64,000 nucleotides of DNA, from assembly GCA_913055205.1 (NCBI GenBank), contig CAJXJN010000003.1, positions 28,132 to 92,131 on the forward strand, read 5' to 3'. Position numbers and translations under genes: made by a program. Under the pieces are notes generated by a model. It was not told where the DNA came from. It saw only the letters and a list, made by a program, of their open reading frames with translations, and made no database searches. Source of the DNA: an uncultured Sulfurovum sp. Its GTDB lineage: Bacteria; Campylobacterota; Campylobacteria; Campylobacterales; Sulfurovaceae. Numbering within the stretch: position 1 is the first letter of the stretch; every line of letters begins with the position of its first letter. Positions 36,418-44,768 of the stretch are shown here, one piece after another.

Positions 36418-37320
36418 ATGTTAAAAGATTTTGTAAAATTAGAAACTTTCTTAACTGTAGCAAGAGAAAGAAGTTTTTCTAAAGCGTCGGCGAAATTGGG
36501 TATTTCCCAGCCTGCAGTGACACAGCAGATCAAATTTATTGAAAAGTATCTCGGGGTCAAAATCATTGAGCGTAAAAAGAATGGTATCAAACTTACTTCA
36601 GAAGGGGAAGAGCTTTACAAAATAGCGACCAGACTGGAAAAAGAGATCAATGCTTCAGAAAAAGATATATTGAAGATCATCAACAAAGAGATGACATTCA
36701 GACTGGGTGCATCATTCACGATAGGAACATACGTCATACCGGGTGAGTGCCTTAATGCTATGGGTGAAGCGATCAATAATGATATCAATTTAAGTATTGA
36801 TGTGAGCGATAATATTGTAGAGAAACTAAAAGACAGAAAACTGGATGTCGGATTGATAGAATCACCGGTGATGGATAATGACCTGATCTACAGGGAGTGG
36901 TTGGAAGATGAACTTGTTCTTGTGAGTAATGTACCTATTCCTAAAATAGTAAAAACCGAAGAGTTATATGACTATCAATGGATATGCCGTGATGAGGGTT
37001 CTCATACAAGACGTGTCGTTTCTGAAGTATTTGAAGAACTCGGTATATCATGTAAAAGCTTTAATGTTCTTTCTGAAGTAAGTAATACGACAGCGGTATT
37101 GCAGACGATCAAAAGAAGTAAAAAAGATGAAGAGAAACCTGTAGTCTCTATTATTTCCAAATATGCTATTGCAGATGAAGTCGCTTCGGGTGAACTTTTT
37201 GAAGCAAGACTGAGAGGGTATACGATGACACGTAAGTTTTATATCGTTTACTCAAAAGAGAATAAACATAACGCTTATGTAGATAATGTGGTAGATTATA
37301 TCTTAGCAGGACAATGCTAA
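36418..37320 (+). CDS. LysR-family transcriptional regulator
   Basis: A 300-aa regulator with an N-terminal winged helix-turn-helix (ERSFSKASAKLGISQPAVTQQIKFIEKYLG, about 17-46) and a periplasmic-binding-protein-like effector domain (about 90-300). The ligand is unknown. It is alone on the plus strand amid minus-strand genes; the nearby cysK/M gene suggests sulfur control, but that is speculative. Confidence 0.88.
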   Translation: MLKDFVKLETFLTVARERSFSKASAKLGISQPAVTQQIKFIEKYLGVKIIERKKNGIKLTSEGEELYKIATRLEKEINASEKDILKIINKEMTFRLGASFTIGTYVIPGECLNAMGEAINNDINLSIDVSDNIVEKLKDRKLDVGLIESPVMDNDLIYREWLEDELVLVSNVPIPKIVKTEELYDYQWICRDEGSHTRRVVSEVFEELGISCKSFNVLSEVSNTTAVLQTIKRSKKDEEKPVVSIISKYAIADEVASGELFEARLRGYTMTRKFYIVYSKENKHNAYVDNVVDYILAGQC

Positions 37321-37331
37321 GATAGACCTCC

Positions 37332-37350
37332 GGGAATCCAAGAGATTCCC
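37332..37350 (+). terminator. hairpin after lysR
   Basis: GGGAATC and GATTCCC pair over 7 bp around a 5-nt loop, 12 nt past the lysR stop. A T-run occurs only about 20 nt later, so terminator function is uncertain. Confidence 0.4.
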
Positions 37351-37378
37351 AGTCAATAAGTAGAAGAGTTTTTTCATA

Positions 37379-37828
37379 TTATGTTTTTTTCTTGAGAAGC
37401 TTTTTATTTTCAGGGTTATTGAGTAAGGCTTCCATTGAATTTTTGGAAGTTTTCTGTATATTCTGTGCTATGACAGGATTGGCAAGATTAATTACAAGAG
37501 GATGATCACCTACAAAAATTTGTTTGATTGCAAGCAGTGGCATTGTCACTGTTGAGCCAAAATTTTCACTTCCAAACCCCGCTTCAAAAGAGAAGTATCC
37601 CTCTTCAAGTTTTGCAGTTTCATAGGTGTACCCACTTAAAACAAACAGTACAGTCTCATTAAAAGTCTCTTTTATGCTTGAAGGAAGTTCAGGGTTAAAG
37701 TTGATATGTTTTATTTCACAAGCAAGTGCAAACTCTTGCTCTTTCTTAAACAGATAGTTAATTGTTTTTACTATATGTTCTTCTATTAGTGCTCTATATT
37801 CCGGTGTTTGAAAAAGGCTCATCGTCAT
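37379..37828 (-). CDS. conserved hypothetical protein
   Basis: A 149-aa protein with no recognised domain and no signal peptide. Central Gly/Phe-rich stretch EGYFSFEAGFGSENFGS and a C-terminal NPENKKLLKKKT. Composition fits a soluble cytoplasmic protein. AGGG lies 5 nt ahead of the first of two close ATGs. It is downstream of, and parallel to, the pabC-like gene. Confidence 0.65.
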   Translation of the reverse strand: MTMSLFQTPEYRALIEEHIVKTINYLFKKEQEFALACEIKHINFNPELPSSIKETFNETVLFVLSGYTYETAKLEEGYFSFEAGFGSENFGSTVTMPLLAIKQIFVGDHPLVINLANPVIAQNIQKTSKNSMEALLNNPENKKLLKKKT

Positions 37829-37856
37829 TACTTCCCTCTTATTGTTTCATAGTGAA

Positions 37857-37887
37857 ATTGTTTAGAATTTTAAATCCTATCATAGCA
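37857..37887 (-). repeat. 31-bp duplicate of the pabC-like gene's 3' end
   Basis: Positions 37857-37887 are identical to 37985-38015, which encode the AMIGFKILNN end of the neighbouring gene. The copy is 97 nt from the first copy and would code for the same residues followed by FTMKQ and a stop, so it looks like a remnant C-terminus. Confidence 0.85.
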
Positions 37888-37945
37888 CCATTTGATTGAG
37901 AATCTTTTGAACAAAGTCCAAAAAATTGACCTCAGCAGTCGGCTC

Positions 37946-37961
37946 ATGCAACGAGTTGCAT
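37946..37961. repeat. small palindrome ATGCAAC-ga-GTTGCAT
   Basis: A perfect 7-bp stem palindrome between the two 31-bp copies, similar in style to ATGCGAC-aa-GTCGCAT at 25311-25326. It may be a member of a dispersed palindrome family. Confidence 0.5.
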
Positions 37962-37969
37962 TGAGTCTT

Positions 37970-38557
37970 TTATAGTATATTTACATTGTTTAGAATTTTA
38001 AATCCTATCATAGCATTCATTAAAGCCACGTGAGTATAGTTTTTTAGATCCTTTTTTTGTATCTCTTTTTTGTATAGGAATCCTTCATCGAGTAATTTTG
38101 CTCTCATGGTACCTTCAAGGAGTGGTTGTGCGGGTGTAACCCATTGTACACCATCGTAAAAAGCAATGTTTGCGATGGTAGTATCGGTGAGATATCCCTC
38201 TTTTTCTATAATGATCTCATCTATACCCTTTTGTTTTTGAAGCAGAATGTTTAGTTCCTCTCTATTTGCATATTTGTAATCGTAGGTAATATCGGAAGCG
38301 ATGATTTTTAATTGATATATTTCTTTAGGTATATAGGGGATATAGTCAATAGAGTGCATAACTTCATCGTAGAGTATACGACAGCGATAGAGTCCCTTGG
38401 AGGGTGCTTCAATAAGAGAATCGAGATCTAGTCTATCGGTTGAAGCAAAAAGCGATTTCCTACTTTTATCACAGCGTGCCTGATGATAAGGGAGATTGAA
38501 AACCTCCCCGTCTTCTATTTTAATGGTCTCTAATAGAAGTGATGAACTGTCAGACAA
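37970..38557 (-). CDS. pabC: class IV aminotransferase / aminodeoxychorismate lyase-like
   Basis: A short PLP enzyme (195 aa) of the branched-chain aminotransferase/ADC lyase fold. Visible are LLLETIKIEDG, the Lys in ITYDYKYANREEL (likely Schiff-base Lys), EGYLTDTTIANIAF and PLLEGTMRAKLL. In folate synthesis ADC lyase makes p-aminobenzoate. It is compact versus typical 270-aa members, as in epsilonproteobacterial PabC-like proteins. Substrate is inferred. Confidence 0.75.
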   Translation of the reverse strand: MSDSSSLLLETIKIEDGEVFNLPYHQARCDKSRKSLFASTDRLDLDSLIEAPSKGLYRCRILYDEVMHSIDYIPYIPKEIYQLKIIASDITYDYKYANREELNILLQKQKGIDEIIIEKEGYLTDTTIANIAFYDGVQWVTPAQPLLEGTMRAKLLDEGFLYKKEIQKKDLKNYTHVALMNAMIGFKILNNVNIL

Positions 38558-38566
38558 GAGATAAAC

Positions 38567-39487
38567 CTATGTATTAAAAAGTTCAGTAGAGAGATATCGT
38601 TCAGCGGTATCACAAAGAATAGTAACGATAGTTTTACCTTTGTTCTCAGGTCTCAGGGCAGCAAGATAGGCAGCATGAAGATTTGCTCCCGATGAGATAC
38701 CTACAAGCAATCCTTCTTCTTTCGCCATTTTTCTTGCCATTGTAAAAGCATCACTATCGCTTACAGCAATCGTTTCATCATAGATAGAAGTATTGAGGAT
38801 ATCAGGAATAAACCCTGCACCTATTCCCTGTATTTTGTGCGGTCCTGCTGTATGACCACTCAATACTGCTGAATTAGCCGGTTCTACAGCAATAGAAAGT
38901 AAGGAAGGAAGTTTCTCTTTAAGTGCTTCAGAAGTACCGGTAAGTGTTCCTCCTGTTCCTACTGCCGCAATAAAAATATCTACATTGTTATTGGTGTCTT
39001 TAAGTATCTCAACAGCAGTGGTCTTTCTATGGATATCAGGATTGTCCGGGTTTTGGAATTGTTGCAGGACTATGGCATTCTCAAGTTCCTGTTCCAGTGC
39101 ATTTGCCTTTTCTATGGCACCATTCATCCCTTTGACTGCAGGAGTAAGTACTAGTTCTGCTCCGAGATAAGTAAGCAGTTTTTGTCTCTCTGTACTCATT
39201 GAGTCTGGCATGGTAAGGATCAGTTGAAGGCCTTTAGATGCACAAATCGCAGCAAGTCCTATACCTGTATTGCCACTGGTTGGTTCTATGATAGTGGTGT
39301 TTTCGGTTATTTTCCCTGTATGCATTGCTTCGTTGATCATGTTGAATGCAATTCTGTCTTTGACCGAAGAGGTAGGGTTCATAAATTCACATTTACCTAA
39401 GATGGTTGTACCTGTTTCATTTGAAAGTGAGTTTATTTTTACTAAAGGGGTATTTCCTATAAGTGTTTCAATACTGTTTGCAATCAT
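38567..39487 (-). CDS. cysK: cysteine synthase / O-acetylserine sulfhydrylase
   Basis: A beta-family PLP enzyme (306 aa). PLP Lys is in NPTSSVKDRIAFNMI (about residue 43), the phosphate/substrate loop is EPTSGNTGIGLA, and the GTGGTLTGTSEALK loop is present. It forms cysteine from O-acetylserine and sulfide. CysM cannot be excluded. It is 9 nt upstream of the pabC-like gene in transcription order. Confidence 0.9.
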   Translation of the reverse strand: MIANSIETLIGNTPLVKINSLSNETGTTILGKCEFMNPTSSVKDRIAFNMINEAMHTGKITENTTIIEPTSGNTGIGLAAICASKGLQLILTMPDSMSTERQKLLTYLGAELVLTPAVKGMNGAIEKANALEQELENAIVLQQFQNPDNPDIHRKTTAVEILKDTNNNVDIFIAAVGTGGTLTGTSEALKEKLPSLLSIAVEPANSAVLSGHTAGPHKIQGIGAGFIPDILNTSIYDETIAVSDSDAFTMARKMAKEEGLLVGISSGANLHAAYLAALRPENKGKTIVTILCDTAERYLSTELFNT

Positions 39488-39533
39488 TCACTCTGCCTTA
39501 TTTAATTATTTTATTTTATATTATATTATTTTA

Positions 39534-40178
39534 TTACTTTTGAGTAAGTGGTTTAAATTCATAATTGTCATCGTCATAATATTCTATGTCACCATGTTCC
39601 ATGTGATAGTACCAACCATGGAGGAAAAGTGTCCCTTCTTCGACTCTTTTTTTAACGCCGGGATAGGTCAATAGATTATCAAGTTGATAGACTACAGAAA
39701 TTTTTTCTGTATAGCGGAGCATGGTCTCTTTGTCATCTTTTTTATACGCAAGCATGGCTACTTTTTTTGCCTCCTGCCCTAATTCAAGCCATTTGATAGT
39801 GTGGATGTTCTCAGGGGTTTCTTCGATATCTTTATAGAGTGCTTCGATCGCACCGCAGTGTGAATGACCACAAACAATAATATCTGAAACTTCCAAGATG
39901 CTTACAGCATACTCTATGGCAGAAGCAGTAGCATGATAGTCTGCATCTGGTTTGTATGGTGCTACAAAGTTACCAATATTTCTTACAATAAAAAGATCAC
40001 CGGGATTACTCCCTGTTATCATCGCAGGCATTACACGTGAATCACTGCATCCGATGAAAAGTGCTTTAGGGTTCTGTCCTTCTGAAACCAGTTTTTTAAA
40101 ACGTTCTTTACTCTGATTGAATTTAACTTTTTGAAAGGCTTCATGTCCTTTCTCAAATTCATGAAGACGATTATCCAT
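39534..40178 (-). CDS. can: beta-carbonic anhydrase
   Basis: A 214-aa zinc enzyme interconverting CO2 and bicarbonate. Zinc ligands lie in FIGCSDSRVMP (Cys) and CGHSHCGAIEAL (His and Cys). In a chemolithoautotroph using the reverse TCA cycle it would feed bicarbonate-dependent carboxylases; that is context inference. It overlaps pyrC by 8 nt. Confidence 0.93.
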   Translation of the reverse strand: MDNRLHEFEKGHEAFQKVKFNQSKERFKKLVSEGQNPKALFIGCSDSRVMPAMITGSNPGDLFIVRNIGNFVAPYKPDADYHATASAIEYAVSILEVSDIIVCGHSHCGAIEALYKDIEETPENIHTIKWLELGQEAKKVAMLAYKKDDKETMLRYTEKISVVYQLDNLLTYPGVKKRVEEGTLFLHGWYYHMEHGDIEYYDDDNYEFKPLTQK

Positions 40179-41199
40179 TTATGACATCCTTGATAGAGTA
40201 GACCAGTTCTTCACCGGCATACATAGGTACAACTCCGTTATATTCAGCGGGAACCCTAAAACTTTTTTTCTCTAAAGTCACCTTTTTAGCGATAGGGGTC
40301 ACCCCATAAATATGTTGTGCATTCCCGGAGATGAAAGCTTGAAGGTTTTCAAGGGGGGCATTGTTTTTCTCAAAGAGTTCTGTGAGTACCTGTAAAGCTA
40401 TAGGTGCAGTGAAAACACCGGCAGCGCAGCCGCATGCTTCTTTTGCGTGCTTCGGGTGTGGTGCAGAGTCTGAACCGAACATCACTTTCGGATGTGCTTC
40501 CAGTGCTATTTTAAGCAATGCTTCCCTGTCCTCCGGACGTTTGGCGATAGGTTTGCAAAAAAGATGTGGCTGAAGCATACCGCCGGCAACATCATCAAGG
40601 GTGATAAGCAGATGATGTACGGTGATCGTTGCATAAAGGTTGTCAAATCTATCAAGGGCTGCCACACTCTCTTTTGTAGTGATATGTTCCATGATAATCT
40701 TGAGTTTAGGAAATGCCGTTGCAAGCTCCTCGTAAATGGAAACAAATTCGGCTTCTCTATCCATCACAAAACCATTGGTTTCACCATGAACACAAAGAGG
40801 TATATTCAATTCAGCCATTGCTGAGAGTGCAGGACGTAACTCTTCAACATCAAAACCGCTTACGCCACCTTCAGAGTTGGTTGTAATACCGGCAGGGTAA
40901 AGTTTGATCGCGGTGATCTCATCACGTAGAGATTCCAGAAAAGCCTTGTCGTAGCTCGGCTTGAAAAAGAGGGTCATATACGGAGTGAATTTTTCATCTC
41001 CTATAGCATCCATGATACGCTGTTTATAGGCGACAACTTCCTCTTTACTGCTTACAGGAGGTACAAGGTTTGGCATGACAACCGCTCCTGCAAAAGTATG
41101 GGCGCTTGCTTTTGCAATATTTTCCAGCATCTCTCCATCTCTAAGGTGAAGGTGCATATCAAGTGGGGCATCAAGAACCACCGGAGGTGTTAATTGCAT
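40171..41199 (-). CDS. pyrC: dihydroorotase
   Basis: A 342-aa type II dihydroorotase, third step of pyrimidine synthesis. Metal sites DMHLHLRDGEM, IKLYPAGITTNSEGG (carboxylated Lys), HGETN and FGSDSAPHPKHAKE are intact. Its start overlaps the yidD 3' end by 29 nt and its end overlaps the carbonic anhydrase. Confidence 0.95.
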   Translation of the reverse strand: MQLTPPVVLDAPLDMHLHLRDGEMLENIAKASAHTFAGAVVMPNLVPPVSSKEEVVAYKQRIMDAIGDEKFTPYMTLFFKPSYDKAFLESLRDEITAIKLYPAGITTNSEGGVSGFDVEELRPALSAMAELNIPLCVHGETNGFVMDREAEFVSIYEELATAFPKLKIIMEHITTKESVAALDRFDNLYATITVHHLLITLDDVAGGMLQPHLFCKPIAKRPEDREALLKIALEAHPKVMFGSDSAPHPKHAKEACGCAAGVFTAPIALQVLTELFEKNNAPLENLQAFISGNAQHIYGVTPIAKKVTLEKKSFRVPAEYNGVVPMYAGEELVYSIKDVING

Positions 41200-41539
41200 T
41201 AAAATCCTTTAAAATATAATATTGTGATTGACGGGCATCTTTAGGTACGAACCAATAGATGATTTTCATTTTGCCACAAAAATCATTAAGCTTGAGTGAG
41301 GTAGTGACTTTTGGCGGTACAAAAGTCACCACAGGATAATCAATGCCGCCATCAAAAAGTTGATTACAGCGTAAAATGCGTAAAGAGCTGGCAATCAGTG
41401 CTTTATGAGGGGCATTGAACTCAAACTGCCATTTGGCATACTCTGAACAGGTAGGGTAGTAGCGACAGTTCGCAGGAAGCATTTTGGAAATGTATTGGTA
41501 TCCTCTGATGGGAACTGTCCAGAATTTTCTTGTATCTAT
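41171..41539 (-). CDS. yidD: membrane protein insertion efficiency factor YidD, non-canonical start
   Basis: The YidD signature CRYYPTCSEYAKWQF and LRILRCNQLFDGG is clear. The usual N-terminal amphipathic helix is encoded upstream of the first ATG (41482): in the same open frame the DNA reads TRKFWTVPIRGYQYISKM. No ATG, GTG or TTG precedes it, but an ATA at 41539-41537 overlaps the lnt TAG and has AAGGA 7 nt upstream. So either ATA initiates (122 aa) or the original start was lost and a truncated 103-aa protein begins at 41482. Confidence 0.75.
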   Translation of the reverse strand: MDTRKFWTVPIRGYQYISKMLPANCRYYPTCSEYAKWQFEFNAPHKALIASSLRILRCNQLFDGGIDYPVVTFVPPKVTTSLKLNDFCGKMKIIYWFVPKDARQSQYYILKDFNAINTSGGS

Positions 41540-42900
41540 TTTTGTATCCTTGTTGTACCGTTTGTTATCATATACGACTCCGACATATTTACCGCATGGT
41601 AGATAGTAGTTCCATACTTTTTACTATAGTATTGTAACAAAAGTTTTTGGAGTGTAGGCTCTGTGGAGGGTGTGAACCAGCCATTGTTGCTTAAAACTAT
41701 CATGTTTTTCGGGTTTCTCTCATAGAGTCTTTCGCTTGTAGCTTCAAAGCAGATCGCATTTCTGTAACTCTTGCCTCCGATCCTGTAATCTGTAACTTCT
41801 CTGCTTGCTTTATAGTCTACTGCTCCATCATAAAAAATTTTGTTGACCCAGTCACTTAAAAAATCCGGCAAAGGGTTACTCTCGCCAAAAGGGACAAGTA
41901 TGACTTTGCTGGCTACGGTTATCTTGCCTTTTGTAAAGATATAGGTCGAGTTTCGCGGTACTTTACCGTCCCAGTAGAGGCCTCCTGTAATGATAGGGAT
42001 CTTTTTAGCTTTTTCCTGAAGCTTATTGATCAAAGTTTGTGTACGGTTGATGAATACAGGGAAGACAGATTCCGGTAGGATAATGAGTGTTTTGTTCGTC
42101 TCTATAGCTTGGTCTATGGTCTGAAAAAGGGCTTTGAACTGTGCAGGGTGAAGTAACTCATTCCATTTGTCTTTGACAGGCGTATGTGTAGTGACGATCT
42201 GTATTGTATTGCTGCTAACCGATGGTATAGAAGGTAAAGGTTGATAGGCTAAAACCACCAATAACAGGTAAAGATATTGCTGTTTCCAAATAGATAAACC
42301 AATAGCAGATAAAATGATGGCGAACTGCCATTTTTGAATACCTAAATAACTCTCTACGAACATCAGCTCCGGTTTCAGCCAGTCAAAACCAAAAGGATGA
42401 ATGTAGCTTAGCGTGAAAAGTCCGAGAGCTTTTAGGATTAAAGTGAAGAGTGAAGAGTGAAGAGTGAAGAGTGATTGTATGCGTTGCTGTGCAACACTTT
42501 TTGTTTTAGGAGCAGGGACTTTAGTCCCGTTTGCAGGTCGGGTTGCCCTTATCCCGGCAAGCTCTGCGATCCAAGCGATGATCCAAAAGAGTATTCCATA
42601 GGTTAAAGCCACAAAGAAAACAACAAAAGGGATCGCCCATGGCATGTTGTAGTGTTTGAAGCTCAGTCCTATCCACCAAAACCAGAATAACCCTATAAAA
42701 AAACCGGAAAAGAACCATACTTTTTTCTCTGTCTGAAGCAGGAGATATAATGCAGTGATACCTAGAACCGTATTGAACAGCGGATAAGAAAAGCCCCAGT
42801 GATTCAGGTAGATAAAGGCAGAACTCAAAAGTGCTATGAAAAAGCCTCTTGTTAGTACAAAGGTGCTAAAATGTTTACGAAAATTTAAAAATTTACTCAA
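41536..42900 (-). CDS. lnt: apolipoprotein N-acyltransferase with repeat-derived insertion
   Basis: Lnt adds the third acyl chain to lipoproteins at the periplasmic face of the inner membrane. Membrane helices lead into a nitrilase-like domain with catalytic Glu in ILPESVFPVF, Lys region TYIFTKGKITVASKVI and Cys in AICFEATSER. TTG 42900 has AGGA upstream and is preferred; ATG 42933 is an alternative that overlaps yajC more. About 40 residues (from near AGIRATRPANG to LHSSLFTLI) are encoded by dispersed repeats at 42442-42559, an unusual insertion between transmembrane segments. Confidence 0.88.
   Translation of the reverse strand: MSKFLNFRKHFSTFVLTRGFFIALLSSAFIYLNHWGFSYPLFNTVLGITALYLLLQTEKKVWFFSGFFIGLFWFWWIGLSFKHYNMPWAIPFVVFFVALTYGILFWIIAWIAELAGIRATRPANGTKVPAPKTKSVAQQRIQSLFTLHSSLFTLILKALGLFTLSYIHPFGFDWLKPELMFVESYLGIQKWQFAIILSAIGLSIWKQQYLYLLLVVLAYQPLPSIPSVSSNTIQIVTTHTPVKDKWNELLHPAQFKALFQTIDQAIETNKTLIILPESVFPVFINRTQTLINKLQEKAKKIPIITGGLYWDGKVPRNSTYIFTKGKITVASKVILVPFGESNPLPDFLSDWVNKIFYDGAVDYKASREVTDYRIGGKSYRNAICFEATSERLYERNPKNMIVLSNNGWFTPSTEPTLQKLLLQYYSKKYGTTIYHAVNMSESYMITNGTTRIQK
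42442..42469. repeat. heptanucleotide tandem array (AGTGAAG x4) inside lnt
   Basis: Four perfect 7-bp units plus a partial fifth, translated in lnt as the SLFTLHSSLFTL segment. It abuts the hairpin at 42477-42497. Because 7 is not a multiple of 3, losing or gaining a single unit would shift the lnt frame. Confidence 0.9.
42477..42497. repeat. GTTGC-tgt-GCAAC hairpin joined to the heptamer array
   Basis: A hairpin (42483-42495) with flanks GTATGC and AC. The reverse complement of 60622-60642 has the same structure with paired changes in the stem (17 of 21 positions equal), and there too it abuts a GAGTG-type heptamer array. Confidence 0.75.
42515..42528. repeat. GGGACT-tt-AGTCCC palindrome inside lnt
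   Basis: A 6-bp stem palindrome between the hairpin and the family B arm; part of the same composite insertion. Confidence 0.6.
42533..42559. repeat. family B repeat arm inside lnt
   Basis: Matches the intergenic arm at 34031-34057 at 24 of 27 positions. It is translated in lnt and ends the composite insertion. Confidence 0.85.
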
Positions 42901-42901
42901 A

Positions 42902-42910
42902 AGGATTCCT
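42902..42910. promoter_or_regulatory. shared Shine-Dalgarno palindrome of lnt and yajC
   Basis: AGGATTCCT supplies AGGA on both strands: 5 nt before the yajC ATG (42911) on plus, and about 6 nt before the lnt TTG (42900) on minus. The promoters of these divergent genes must therefore lie inside each other's coding sequence. Confidence 0.5.
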
Positions 42911-43201
42911 ATGGGAGCAGAACAAGGCAGCATGATTGGATCATTTTTACCACTTATTATCCTATTCGCGATTTTCTATTTCTTGATTATCAGACCACAA
43001 CAGAAACAACAAAAAGCACATAAAGCGATGCTTGAAAGTCTTGCAAAAGGCGACAAGATCATCACCAGTGGCGGACTCATTGTTACGATCGTTAAACCTG
43101 AAGAAGAGTTTATCAAAATCAAACTAAATGATGACACTATTGTGAAGCTGGATAGAGCATTTGTTGCAAAAAAGGTTGAGTTAGGTAATGAAAACGCTTA
43201 A
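42911..43201 (+). CDS. yajC: preprotein translocase subunit YajC
   Basis: A 96-aa single-pass membrane protein (helix about 10-32) with FYFLIIRPQQKQQKAHKAML and GDKIITSGGLIVTIVK. It associates with SecDF. ATG 42911 is preferred over the ATG at 42836, which would run through lnt. The end overlaps secD by 14 nt. Confidence 0.93.
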   Translation: MGAEQGSMIGSFLPLIILFAIFYFLIIRPQQKQQKAHKAMLESLAKGDKIITSGGLIVTIVKPEEEFIKIKLNDDTIVKLDRAFVAKKVELGNENA

Positions 43202-44768
43202 TTTTAGAGTCATACTTTTTGCCTTTGCACTCATTTTCGGGATAGTATTCTCTATCCCTTCTTTGACACAAAGTGAAAGTGGAAAGAAGATCACCCTGGG
43301 GCTTGACCTCCAGGGAGGATTGCATATGCTGCTTGGGATCAAAAGCGAGATAGCGATCGAGTCCCGTACAAAATCCATGGCTGCATCCGTAAAATACATT
43401 TTTGATGATGAAGAGATCATCTTTGATGATCTTCGTATGGTAGATGGCAAACAAATTACTTTCGAACTTCTTGACGCTGATGATGTCGCTAAAGCAAAAG
43501 AGTTGTTGAAAAAAGAGCTTGAAGGTACAGTGTTGAGTGAAGACGGATTGAAATTCTCACTTGAAATGACTGCGGAAGAGATTACTCGAACGAAGCAAAA
43601 TGCCATTAAACAAGCGGTAGATACTATCCGTAACAGGCTAAATGAGTTTGGACTTGCAGAACCTACAGTAGCAAAACAGGGTGAAGATAAGATCCTTGTA
43701 GAAGTACCAGGTATCAAAACACAGGAAGATGAACAGCGTATTCGTGAACTCATCGCTCGTGCTGCACACTTACAGCTTATGGCTGTAGATGAAGACAGAG
43801 CAGCCAGGGTAGCGACTATGAGTGTGAATGAAGCAAAAAGTTTTGGTGATGTGATCCTGCCTGATGTGAATACACAAGAAAGATATCTTCTTCGTCAAAT
43901 CCCTGTGTTGGATGGTTCTATGTTGACTGATGCCAAAGTAGGTTTTGATGAAAATAACCAACCTGTCATTAACTTTACACTGAATGGACAAGGAGCCAAA
44001 ATATTTGGTGACTTTACTGCAAAAAGTATAGGTAAACGTATGGCAGTTGTTTTAGATAACAAGGTCTACTCTGCACCAAGCATCCGTGAACGTATCGGTG
44101 GTGGGCGTGTGCAGATATCCGGTAACTTTAAACTGGAAGAAGCCCATGATCTTGCGATCGCCCTCCGTTCAGGAGCTCTCCTTGCTCCCGTATATGTAAT
44201 GGAGAAACGTTCTGTTGGACCAAGTTTGGGTGCGGACAGTATTAAAGCAAGTTCGATGGCGCTTGCCCTTGGATTTGTGTTAGTAGTACTTTTTATGATA
44301 CTTTACTATGGTATGGCAGGAGTGGTCGCCAATGTGGCACTTATAGGAAACCTCTTCCTTATCCTGGCCATCATGTCACTCTTTGGTGCGACATTGACAC
44401 TTCCTGGTATGGCAGGTATCGTACTTACGGTAGGTATGGCTGTTGATGCGAACGTGATTATTAACGAGCGTATAAGAGAGTTGCTCTATGCAGGAAAATC
44501 CGTGGCTAAATCCATAGAAGATGGATACAGTAATGCCTTTACAGCTATTCTGGATGCGAATGTAACGACACTGATCGCTGCAGTAGTGCTTTATGCTTAT
44601 GGTACAGGGGCTATTAAAGGATTCGCACTTACGATGAGTATCGGTATTCTGGCATCTATGCTTACGGCTATTGTGGGAACCCATGGTATCTACCAATGGA
44701 TACTCCCCAGAATAGATAAGAAAAAACTGAACTTCTGGTTTGGAATTAAAGCAGAGGGGGCAAAATAA
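43188..44768 (+). CDS. secD: protein translocase subunit SecD
   Basis: A 526-aa RND-like protein: first helix (about 7-25), periplasmic P1 domains starting with LGLDLQGGLHMLLGIK, and five C-terminal helices. With SecF it uses proton motive force to pull proteins through SecYEG. It overlaps secF by one base. Confidence 0.96.
   Translation: MKTLNFRVILFAFALIFGIVFSIPSLTQSESGKKITLGLDLQGGLHMLLGIKSEIAIESRTKSMAASVKYIFDDEEIIFDDLRMVDGKQITFELLDADDVAKAKELLKKELEGTVLSEDGLKFSLEMTAEEITRTKQNAIKQAVDTIRNRLNEFGLAEPTVAKQGEDKILVEVPGIKTQEDEQRIRELIARAAHLQLMAVDEDRAARVATMSVNEAKSFGDVILPDVNTQERYLLRQIPVLDGSMLTDAKVGFDENNQPVINFTLNGQGAKIFGDFTAKSIGKRMAVVLDNKVYSAPSIRERIGGGRVQISGNFKLEEAHDLAIALRSGALLAPVYVMEKRSVGPSLGADSIKASSMALALGFVLVVLFMILYYGMAGVVANVALIGNLFLILAIMSLFGATLTLPGMAGIVLTVGMAVDANVIINERIRELLYAGKSVAKSIEDGYSNAFTAILDANVTTLIAAVVLYAYGTGAIKGFALTMSIGILASMLTAIVGTHGIYQWILPRIDKKKLNFWFGIKAEGAK

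Noticed and set aside
42836..42910. Longer yajC starting at 42836
   Set aside because: It would lie inside the lnt coding region on the opposite strand; ATG 42911 has AAGGA and gives the normal YajC length.
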